NCBI GenBank assembly: GCA_937872715.1
Contig: CALMTJ010000344.1
Span: 1-11,839 of the forward strand
Reading direction: 5' to 3'
Length of the DNA: 11,839 nucleotides
Source of the DNA: an uncultured Methylobacteriaceae bacterium
GTDB taxonomy: Bacteria > Pseudomonadota > Alphaproteobacteria > Rhizobiales > Beijerinckiaceae
Under the pieces are notes generated by a model. The model did not search any database. It was not told where the DNA came from and worked only from the letters and a program-made list of their open reading frames with translations. A program made the translations under genes and the position numbers. Shown in pieces: positions 7,007 through 11,839 of this stretch (position 1 is the first letter of the stretch; every line of letters starts with the position of its first letter).

Positions 7007-7567
7007 ATGCCGCCCGACGACGAGGGCGCCGCGATGGCGCCGAGCCGCCTCGACCTGTTCCTCGGCTTCACCCGCGTCGCGGCCTTCGCATTCGGCGGGG
7101 TCTTGCCGTGGGCGAGGTTCGTCGTCGTCGAGCGCCGCCGCTGGCTCTCGTCGGAGGAGTTCACGGACATCCTGGCGATGTCCCAGCTCCTGCCCGGGCC
7201 GAACATCGTCAACATGGCGGTCGCGATCGGCGCCCGCTTCCGCGGGCCGACCGGGTCTCTCGCGGCGGTGGCCGGCCTCCTGGTCTTGCCGGTCGCCGTC
7301 GTTCTCATGCTCGCCAGCCTCTACGGCCGGTTCGCGGAGCTTCCGGCCGTGCAGGGCGCGCTCGGCGCCATGGCGGCTGCGGCGGCCGGCCTCGTCCTCG
7401 CCATGGCGGCGAAGATCGCGGAGCCCGTCCTCCGGGCACGGTTCCGGGTCGCGGCACCCTTCGTGGTCGCGACCTTCGTGGCCGTCGCGGTGTTCCGGCT
7501 GCCGCTCTGGCCGGTGATCGCCGTCGTGGCGCCGCTCTCCGTCCTCGCCTCCCTGAGGCGCCGGTGA
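7007..7567 (+). CDS. CHR-family (chromate-type) transporter, first half-size subunit
   Basis: A 186-residue inner-membrane protein corresponding to one CHR domain. Recognisable features are FTRVAAFAFGGVLPWARFVV (residues 21-40), RRRWLSSEEFTDILAMSQLL and PGPNIVNMAVAIG (PGPN at 63-66), followed by about five hydrophobic helices. Full-length ChrA has two such domains; here each is a separate gene, as in short-chain CHR pairs whose two products probably insert with opposite topology and work together. Characterised members export chromate, but substrate cannot be assigned from sequence. The ATG at 7007 is chosen because GGGGAGG at 6995-7001 is an excellent ribosome-binding site at 5-base spacing. 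The stop overlaps the next gene by 4 bases (GTGA), implying translational coupling. Confidence 0.9.
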   Translation: MPPDDEGAAMAPSRLDLFLGFTRVAAFAFGGVLPWARFVVVERRRWLSSEEFTDILAMSQLLPGPNIVNMAVAIGARFRGPTGSLAAVAGLLVLPVAVVLMLASLYGRFAELPAVQGALGAMAAAAAGLVLAMAAKIAEPVLRARFRVAAPFVVATFVAVAVFRLPLWPVIAVVAPLSVLASLRRR

Positions 7568-8091
7568 GCGGCCCGGTGCTGTTCACCCTCGGGTGGCGCT
7601 TCCTCCTGATGGCATTCCTGGCCATCGGCGGCGCCAACGCCGTGGTGCCCGAGATGCACCGGCAGGTCGTGGAGGTGGAACGCTGGATGTCGGATGCGGA
7701 TTTCGTGGCGCTGTTCGCCATCGCGAGCGCCGCCCCGGGTCCGAACGTCCTCATCGTGACCCTGATCGGCTGGCAGGTGGCGGGCGTCGCGGGCGCGCTC
7801 GTCGCGACCGCCGCGATGATCGGTCCGACGAGCGTGCTGACCTACGGCATCTTCCACGCCTGGAGCCGGTTCCGCGACGTCCCCTGGAGCCGGCCCGTGC
7901 AGAACGGCCTCGTCAACGTGACGATCGGGCTCGTGGCGACCTCCGGCTACCTCCTCGCCCGGGGCGCCGATACCGGCCCCGTCACGGCCGCGATCACGGC
8001 CGTCACCGCGCTCGTGTCGTACCGGACGAGGCTGAACCCGCTCTGGGCGTTCGGCGTCGCGGCCGCGATCGGCGCAGCCGGCCTCGCCTGA
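7564..8091 (+). CDS. CHR-family (chromate-type) transporter, second half-size subunit
   Basis: A 175-residue partner of the preceding gene. MAFLAIGGANAVVPEMHRQV (residues 16-35) matches the N-terminal CHR signature. ERWMSDADFVALFAIASAAPGPNVLIVTLIGW (PGPN at 58-61) matches the conserved core, and several hydrophobic helices follow. The GTG start at 7564 overlaps the upstream stop (GTGA). The start codon lies inside the preceding coding end, which explains the lack of a free-standing ribosome-binding site. It would act only with the first subunit in the inner membrane. No ChrB-type regulator, reductase or sulfate gene is present beside the pair, so a role in chromate efflux rests on family membership alone. 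Confidence 0.9.
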   Translation: MSGPVLFTLGWRFLLMAFLAIGGANAVVPEMHRQVVEVERWMSDADFVALFAIASAAPGPNVLIVTLIGWQVAGVAGALVATAAMIGPTSVLTYGIFHAWSRFRDVPWSRPVQNGLVNVTIGLVATSGYLLARGADTGPVTAAITAVTALVSYRTRLNPLWAFGVAAAIGAAGLA

Positions 8092-8135
8092 CCGGCAAGG
8101 CTTCGGCAACCACGAGGCGTGAGGCACCGTTTACC

Positions 8136-8149
8136 TGAACGGCCGTTCA
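8136..8149. promoter_or_regulatory. 14-bp perfect palindrome, operator-like
   Basis: TGAACGGCCGTTCA is identical on both strands and contains AT-bearing half-sites (TGAACG / CGTTCA), the style of many TetR-family operators. It lies 45 bases after the CHR transporter stop and about 100 bases before the ATG at 8247. It could control the downstream gene. As RNA it would form only a 5-bp stem with a GGCC loop, a weak terminator at best. No regulator gene is present in the window. Confidence 0.42.
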
Positions 8150-8246
8150 CGATCGGACCTTAACCCTCAGGGAAGGGAGGTTGACGCAAGTTCACGATGC
8201 ACAACGGGCACGAGGGCCAAGTAATGGCTCCGGGGAGATCAAGCAG

Positions 8247-8693
8247 ATGATCAAGGCGTCACTCGAGAACTTCATCCACGACGCGTTGCTGCTGGCCGAG
8301 ATCCGGCAACAGGACGTGCGGCATCTGCAGCGGGACATCCTGCCGAACGGCGTCGAGTCGCGCGACGAGGCGGACGTGCTGATCGCGCTCGACCGCGCGG
8401 TGCCCGAGAAGGACGCGGCCTGGAGCGCGTTCGTCATCCAGGCGGTGGTGGATTTCGTGGTCTGGACCTCCCGCCCGACGGGCCGCGTCGACCGCGAAAC
8501 GGCCGAATGGCTGGTCGCCTCGCTCGGGTGCGGCACCGGGCCCACGGCCGTCGCGAACGCGATCGCTTTCGAGGTCGTGCGCGAATGCGATGCGTCCGAC
8601 CAGGTGCTCGTCGCCTTCGTCATGCGCTGGGCCGCCGCCCGCCCGCGCGAGCTGGCCTTCGGCCGCGAAGCCGCCTCCGGCTTCGTGTTCTGA
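8247..8693 (+). CDS. Conserved protein of unknown function
   Basis: A 148-residue soluble, probably all-helical protein with no signal peptide and no membrane span. It opens MIKASLENFIHDALLLAEIR and includes RDILPNGVESRDEADVLIALDRAV and VDFVVWTSRPTGRVDRETAEWL. It is acidic and Trp-containing, and I see no metal-binding or catalytic motif. Similar proteins seem familiar from Methylobacterium and relatives as hypotheticals, but I cannot name a domain. The ATG at 8247 is preferred because GGGGAG at 8232-8237 is an ideal ribosome-binding site. The upstream in-frame TTG at 8181 would add 22 low-complexity residues, and its purine tract abuts the codon with no spacing. It follows the CHR pair after a 155-base spacer containing a palindrome, so it is probably a separate unit. 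Confidence 0.75.
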   Translation: MIKASLENFIHDALLLAEIRQQDVRHLQRDILPNGVESRDEADVLIALDRAVPEKDAAWSAFVIQAVVDFVVWTSRPTGRVDRETAEWLVASLGCGTGPTAVANAIAFEVVRECDASDQVLVAFVMRWAAARPRELAFGREAASGFVF

Positions 8694-8703
8694 GGCCGGT
8701 TTC

Positions 8704-8766
8704 CGTCATCGCGAGCGGAGCGAAGCGACCCAGGGCGGTGCGCGGCGCTGGATCGCCTGGCTCCGC
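8704..8766 (+). repeat. Extragenic palindromic repeat, rhizobial-type, degenerate
   Basis: CGTCATCGCGAGCGGAGCGA and the following GCGACCCAG resemble the widespread alphaproteobacterial intergenic repeat whose consensus begins cgtcattgcgagc and runs to caatccag. Two nested inverted repeats can be read. GCGACCCAG (8725-8733) pairs with CTGGATCGC (8748-8756) with one mismatch, and GCGGAG (8715-8720) pairs with CTCCGC (8761-8766). The expected closing arm (gcgatgacg-like) is degraded to cgcggaagagacg. The unit lies about 10 bases after the stop at 8693, in non-coding sequence. Such repeats may stabilise mRNA 3' ends or be mobilised in trans. The family assignment is from memory, so genome-wide copies should be counted. 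Confidence 0.6.
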
Positions 8767-8888
8767 GCGGAAGAGACGGGGGCCGGCGCGCGAGGACGGG
8801 GCGGCTCCTCCGCCTGGGAGGGTGCTCCGCCTGCGCCCCCGCTCGCCGTTCCGTGATCCCGCGAAATCGGATCATCCAGGCACGGCCG

Positions 8889-8913
8889 GGAACGCCTCCC
8901 GGACCCTTCCGTT
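8889..8913 (+). promoter_or_regulatory. EcfG-type general stress response promoter upstream of the DUF2171 gene
   Basis: GGAAC (8889-8893), exactly 16 bases, then CGTT (8910-8913) is an exact match to the promoter recognised by EcfG, the PhyR-NepR-controlled extracytoplasmic sigma factor of Alphaproteobacteria. It points toward the DUF2171 start, with 46 bases between CGTT and the ATG, leaving a leader of about 40 bases. Two other GGAAC words nearby (8949 and 9399) lack a spaced CGTT. Confidence 0.72.
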
Positions 8914-8959
8914 GACAGCCGCCTCGCCCGACGGGGCGGCTCAGCGAAGGAACAGCGTC

Positions 8960-9199
8960 ATGGCGGATACGTCCAGGATCCAGGATCATATGGAAGTGGT
9001 GGGCTCCGACGGCGGCCATGTCGGGACGGTCGACCATCTCGACGGGCAGCGCATCAAGCTGACGAAGACCGACGAGGCCGCCGGCGGCCAGCACCACTAC
9101 ATCCACATCGATTCGATCGCCGATGTCGGGGAGAAGGTCACGCTCAACCGGACCGCGTCCGAGGCGAAGGACGAATGGGGCGTGGAAAGCGTCGGCTGA
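8960..9199 (+). CDS. DUF2171 family small protein (PRC-barrel-like)
   Basis: A 79-residue soluble protein. IQDHMEVVGSDGGHVGTVDH (residues 7-26) has the opening of DUF2171 and PRC-barrel-type proteins: a short hydrophobic word followed by a conserved G-x-x-x-G-TVD turn. HHYIHIDSIADVGEKVTLN (residues about 45-63) forms the closing strands. No enzyme motif is visible and the role is unknown; it probably acts as a small beta-barrel adaptor in the cytoplasm. The ATG at 8960 is chosen because AAGGAA at 8947-8952 is a good ribosome-binding site. The open frame extending back to 8507 runs through the previous gene and the repeat and is not coding. The GGAAC-N16-CGTT promoter suggests induction by general stress, and the gene appears to stand alone. 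Confidence 0.85.
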   Translation: MADTSRIQDHMEVVGSDGGHVGTVDHLDGQRIKLTKTDEAAGGQHHYIHIDSIADVGEKVTLNRTASEAKDEWGVESVG

Positions 9200-9206
9200 A
9201 GCGCTC

Positions 9207-9223
9207 CCGTCCGGGCCCGACGG
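9207..9223 (+). terminator. Weak terminator-like hairpin after the DUF2171 gene
   Basis: CCGTC (9207-9211) and GACGG (9219-9223) form a 5-bp stem around a 7-base loop that is itself partly self-complementary, starting eight bases after the stop. There is no T tract. Support is low because of GC content. Confidence 0.3.
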
Positions 9224-9360
9224 CGGAAGCCCCGCGGCCGGCGGGATCACGGCGACCGGTTCGGGACGCGTGACCCGGCCGGCCAGCGCCGTCGAATGCC
9301 TTGCGCCGCGCCGCGAGAGGGCACCGGTCGGCAGCTAACCAAGCGGCCCGAAAGGCTTCG

Positions 9361-9377
9361 CGTTCGCCCCCCGAACG
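9361..9377. promoter_or_regulatory. Inverted repeat with T-N11-A spacing upstream of the aldolase gene
   Basis: CGTTCG (9361-9366) and CGAACG (9372-9377) flank five C bases, giving a dyad in which T9363 and A9375 have 11 bases between them, the LysR-type box geometry. It ends 47 bases before the aldolase ATG. CbbR, a LysR-type regulator, controls Calvin-type aldolase genes in many autotrophs, so such a site is plausible. However, the arm is short and its closeness to the start is unusual for an activator site. Confidence 0.35.
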
Positions 9378-9424
9378 GCTAAGAGGGCCGCTTATCGCGG
9401 AACGGCCGGGGACCGGAGACGAAC

Positions 9425-10516
9425 ATGGCGCGGATCACGCTGAGGCAGCTTCTCGACCATGCGGCCGAGCACGGCTACGGCGTGCCGGCCTTCAACATCA
9501 ACAACATGGAACAGGCGCTGGCCATCATGGAGGCCGCGGACGCGACGGACGCGCCCGTGATCATCCAGGCTTCGCGCGGGGCACGCTCCTACGCGAACGA
9601 CATCATGCTGAAGCACATGATGGACGCGGTCACGGAGATCTACCCGCATATCCCGGTCTGCGTGCATCTCGACCACGGCAACGAGCCCGCGACCTGCATG
9701 ACGGCCATCCAGGCGGGCTTCACCTCCGTGATGATGGACGGCTCGCTGAAGGCCGACGGCAAGACGCCCGGCGACTGGGAGTACAACGTCCGGGTCACGC
9801 GCCAGGTGACCGACATGGCCCATCTCGGCGGCATCTCTGTCGAGGGCGAGCTCGGCGTCCTGGGCTCGCTGGAGAGCGGGCAGGGCGAGGCGGAGGACGG
9901 CCACGGCGCCGAGGGCGTGCTCTCGCACGACCAGCTCCTCACCGATCCCGACGAGGCGGTCCGCTTCGTGGCCGAGACGAAGGTCGATGCGCTCGCCATC
10001 GCGATGGGGACGAGCCATGGCGCCTACAAGTTCACCCGCAAGCCGGACGGCGCGGTGCTCGCCATGCACGTGATCGAGGAGATCCACAGGAAGCTCCCCG
10101 ACACCCATCTCGTCATGCACGGCTCCTCGTCCGTGCCGCCCGAGCTTCAGGACGTCATCAACAGGTTCGGCGGGCAGATGAAGCCGACCTGGGGCGTGCC
10201 GGTCGCCGAGATCCAGCGCGGCATCAAGCACGGCGTCCGCAAGATCAACATCGACACCGACAACCGCATGGCCATGACGGGCCAGATCCGGAAGGTGCTC
10301 CAGGAGAACCCGTCCGAGTTCGATCCGCGCAAATACCTGAAACCGGCCATGACCGCGATGACGGCGCTCTGCAAGCAGCGCCTCGGGGAGTTCAACACGG
10401 CCGGACAGGCGTCCAAGATCCGCCGCGTCGCGACCCCGGCCGAGATGGCGGCCCGCTACGCGAAAGGCGAGCTCGACCCGAAGTTCCAGGTCCCCGCTCG
10501 CCAGGCGGCGGAGTAG
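9425..10516 (+). CDS. fba: Class II fructose-1,6-bisphosphate aldolase, Calvin-cycle subtype
   Basis: Zinc-dependent aldolase interconverting fructose 1,6-bisphosphate with glyceraldehyde 3-phosphate and dihydroxyacetone phosphate, and probably sedoheptulose 1,7-bisphosphate, in the cytoplasm; it serves gluconeogenesis, glycolysis and Calvin-type cycles. The 363 residues form a TIM barrel. VHLDHGN holds the proton-transfer Asp83 and zinc ligand His84, EGELG lies at 140-144, GTSHGAYK holds zinc ligand His198, and VMHGSSS holds zinc ligand His232. INIDTDNRMA (residues 275-284) binds substrate. The length and the ISVEGELGVLGSLESG insertion fit the longer cbbA-like class II B group. The start is secure, with GGAG at 9415-9418 six bases before the ATG. 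A strong hairpin follows the stop, and a ThiE-fold gene lies 76 bases downstream. All catalytic residues are present. Confidence 0.96.
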   Translation: MARITLRQLLDHAAEHGYGVPAFNINNMEQALAIMEAADATDAPVIIQASRGARSYANDIMLKHMMDAVTEIYPHIPVCVHLDHGNEPATCMTAIQAGFTSVMMDGSLKADGKTPGDWEYNVRVTRQVTDMAHLGGISVEGELGVLGSLESGQGEAEDGHGAEGVLSHDQLLTDPDEAVRFVAETKVDALAIAMGTSHGAYKFTRKPDGAVLAMHVIEEIHRKLPDTHLVMHGSSSVPPELQDVINRFGGQMKPTWGVPVAEIQRGIKHGVRKINIDTDNRMAMTGQIRKVLQENPSEFDPRKYLKPAMTAMTALCKQRLGEFNTAGQASKIRRVATPAEMAARYAKGELDPKFQVPARQAAE

Positions 10517-10545
10517 CGCGGGCGGCCAGTCCGGGTTTCGCCGCA

Positions 10546-10570
10546 ATCGGCCCCGAGAAGCGGGGCCGAT
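10546..10570 (+). terminator. Strong terminator-like hairpin between the aldolase and ThiE-like genes
   Basis: A perfect 10-bp stem (ATCGGCCCCG pairing with CGGGGCCGAT) closes an AGAAG loop, starting 30 bases after the aldolase stop. No T run follows. It ends only 22 bases before the ATG at 10593, so it could terminate, attenuate, or lie in the leader of the next gene. Confidence 0.65.
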
Positions 10571-10592
10571 CCCATCCGGCGCCGTTCCCCGA

Positions 10593-11243
10593 ATGACCGA
10601 GCCGCGGCTCTACCTCGTCACCCCCATCATCGACGATGCCGATGCCTTCCGGCCTGCGCTGGACGAGGCGTGCCGGTCGGGGGCGGTCTCGGCCGTGCTC
10701 CTGCGCCTCGCGCCCGCAGACGAGCGTACGCTGGTCAACCGCGTGAAGGCGCTGGCGCCCATCGCGCAGGCCCGCGACGCGGCCGTCGTGGTGGCCGATC
10801 CCGACGGGGTCGTCGATCTCGCGGCGCTGGTTGTGCGCGGCGGGGCCGATGGCGGCCATGCCGAGACCCCGGAACGCCTCGCGGACCTGCGCCGGCGCCT
10901 GAAGGGCGACCGCGATGTCGGTGCGGGCGGCCTGCTCACGAGGCACGACGCGATGACGGCCGGCGAGCTCGGCGTCGATTACGTGATGTTCGGAGAGACG
11001 CGCCTCGACGGGCGCTCACTCCCGTTCGCCGACCTCGAGGATCGCGCCGCCTGGTGGGCCGAGATCTTCCAGACCTCCTGCGTGGTGGTTTCGCCGGATC
11101 TCGGGTCCGTCCCGGCCATCGCGGCCACGGGCGCAGATTTCGTCGGGCTCGCCGACGCGGTCTGGCGGCACGAGGCCGGACCCGAGGCCGCGATCTCGGA
11201 GGCGCTCCGGGCGATCGCTCGCGTCCCGGAGAGGACCGCGTGA
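10593..11243 (+). CDS. ThiE/TenI-fold protein, annotated-style thiamine phosphate synthase but divergent
   Basis: A 216-residue cytoplasmic protein with the beta/alpha pattern of thiamine phosphate synthase: LYLVTPI at the first strand, GADGGHAE (84-91), AGGLLTRHDAMTAGELGVDYVMFGE (111-135) and ATGADFVGLADAVW (178-191). This matches family order and length. The catalytic words of true ThiE are altered, however. The Q-x-R-x-K pyrophosphate site reads LLRLAPAD, the I-N-D site reads VVAD, DGVHLGQ-D reads DGGHAETP, and the P-x-x-A-x-GG phosphate loop reads VVSPDLGSVPAI. It may be a non-synthase homologue. The ATG at 10593 has no Shine-Dalgarno sequence and no alternative start upstream. It lies 76 bases after the aldolase gene with a hairpin between them, and its stop overlaps the next gene's GTG by 4 bases. 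No other thiamine genes are present. Confidence 0.78.
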   Translation: MTEPRLYLVTPIIDDADAFRPALDEACRSGAVSAVLLRLAPADERTLVNRVKALAPIAQARDAAVVVADPDGVVDLAALVVRGGADGGHAETPERLADLRRRLKGDRDVGAGGLLTRHDAMTAGELGVDYVMFGETRLDGRSLPFADLEDRAAWWAEIFQTSCVVVSPDLGSVPAIAATGADFVGLADAVWRHEAGPEAAISEALRAIARVPERTA

Positions 11244-11839
11244 GGCGGCTCGCGCTCTCCCTCGCGGCGGTCGCCATGTCCCCGGCCGCCCTCGCGGCCC
11301 CGGTCGAGGCGGCGAAGCCGATCGCGACGCCCGCCGCCGCGTCGCAGCCCGCGAGCCCGAACGCGGTGAAGCCCGGGCTGGACCTCGCCTACGGCGCCTA
11401 CCAGCGCGGCATGTACGTCTCCGCCTTCCGGGAGGCCGCGACCCGGATCGAGATCGATCCGACCGACGCGGCCGCGATGACGCTCCTCGGCGAGCTCTAC
11501 AACCAGGGGCGGGCGGCGCGATCCGGACCAGGCGGCGCGCTGGTCCCGGCTCGCCGCGCAGCGCGGCGACGTCCACGCCATGTCCTCCCTCGGCCTCATG
11601 GCCGCGGACGGGCGGGGCACGGAGCGCGATCCGGCCGCCGCCCGCGCCTGGTTCGAGAAGGCGGCGGCGCTGGGGGAGGCGACCGCCTCCTACAACCTCG
11701 CCCTCCTTCTCCTCGCCTCCGGCGTGCAGGCTGACATCTCGCGCGCCGCCGACCTGCTCCGCGTCGCCGCCCGGGCCGAGATCCCGGACGCCCTGCACGA
11801 TCTCGGGGTGCTCTACGCGAAGGGGCAGGGCGTGAAGCG
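11240..11839 (+). pseudogene. Exported Sel1-repeat (TPR-like) protein gene, frameshifted and cut by the window edge
   Basis: The GTG at 11240 overlaps the preceding stop (GTGA). It encodes a signal peptide (VRRLALSLAAVAMSPAALA, likely cut before APVEA), an Ala/Pro-rich linker, and a first helical repeat ending MTLLGELYNQGR near 11512. In that frame the sequence then turns into Arg/Pro-rich text and stops at 11734. From 11517 the +1 frame reads perfect Sel1 repeats to the end: RDPDQAARWSRLAAQRGDVH, SSLGLMAADGRGTERDPAAA, WFEKAAALGEATASYNLALL and LGVLYAKGQGVK. Compared with the intact repeat GRGTERDP, about five bases are missing in the GC repeat at 11510-11519. The cause may be a real frameshift mutation or a sequencing error. 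Sel1 proteins usually act as periplasmic or outer-membrane scaffolds; the partner is unknown. The repeat assignment is firm; the pseudogene status is not. Confidence 0.75.

Noticed and set aside
8181..8209. TTGACG before the unknown gene as a -35 box
   Set aside because: No acceptable -10 hexamer lies at 16-18 bases; the sequence there is ACGGGC.
8507..8959. Upstream extension of the DUF2171 frame
   Set aside because: It runs through the 3' end of another gene, the extragenic repeat and the stress promoter; the ATG at 8960 has a proper ribosome-binding site.
8192..9250. 352-codon minus-strand frame across the unknown and DUF2171 genes
   Set aside because: It spans two convincing plus-strand genes, a repeat and a promoter, and has no recognisable domain.
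9399..9424. Second GGAAC word, before the aldolase gene, as an EcfG promoter
   Set aside because: No CGTT occurs 16-18 bases downstream; the 16-base position reads CGAA.
9392..10546. 384-codon minus-strand frame opposite the aldolase gene
   Set aside because: The aldolase frame has every catalytic residue and a good ribosome-binding site; the antisense frame reads as biased shadow sequence.
1..11839. Mobile elements, CRISPR arrays, tRNA/rRNA genes, phage or defence genes
   Set aside because: No transposase, integrase or nuclease-type defence motifs, no regularly spaced repeats and no tRNA-like cloverleaf were seen. Gene content is ordinary chromosomal.

Overview
The window is very GC-rich chromosomal DNA with almost exclusively G/C third positions. 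The gene set points to an alphaproteobacterium of the Hyphomicrobiales, most likely Methylobacterium or a close relative: an alphaproteobacterial RNase R, a CoxE-like VWA protein, a Calvin-subtype class II aldolase followed by a ThiE-fold gene and a Sel1 gene, a GGAAC-N16-CGTT promoter typical of the EcfG/PhyR general stress response, and a degenerate rhizobial-type extragenic repeat. The genus is inferred from family resemblance and was not tested by alignment.

Layout. Positions 1-3962 lie on the minus strand: rnr (RNase R, cut by the left edge before most of its S1 domain), a 391-residue VWA/CoxE-like protein, and a 223-residue spermidine-synthase-fold protein. From about 4138 the plus strand takes over: a 70-residue single-span membrane protein, kdsD (arabinose-5-phosphate isomerase with SIS and two CBS domains) with a recognisable promoter, and an EamA/DMT-type exporter. 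A small DUF1761-like membrane protein (6411-6794, minus) converges on the exporter and is divergent from a two-gene CHR-family (chromate-type) transporter at 7007-8091. Next come a conserved protein of unknown function (8247-8693), a repeat-bearing spacer, and a DUF2171 protein (8960-9199) behind the stress-type promoter. At the right are the fructose-bisphosphate aldolase gene with a strong terminator-like hairpin, a divergent ThiE-fold gene, and an exported Sel1-repeat gene that is frameshifted and cut by the right edge.

Functionally this is mostly core metabolism and housekeeping: RNA decay, KDO/lipopolysaccharide precursor synthesis, Calvin/glycolytic aldolase and small-molecule export. 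The genes do not form one pathway. I see no phage, transposon, CRISPR, tRNA, rRNA or defence genes, and nothing that amounts to an undescribed multi-gene system. The items most worth a second look are the EcfG-type promoter before the DUF2171 gene, the ThiE-fold protein that lacks the usual active-site signatures, the Sel1 frameshift, the VWA protein without a neighbouring MoxR ATPase, and several palindromic operator-like sites. No gene-free stretch exceeds 300 bases; the longest is 8694-8959.
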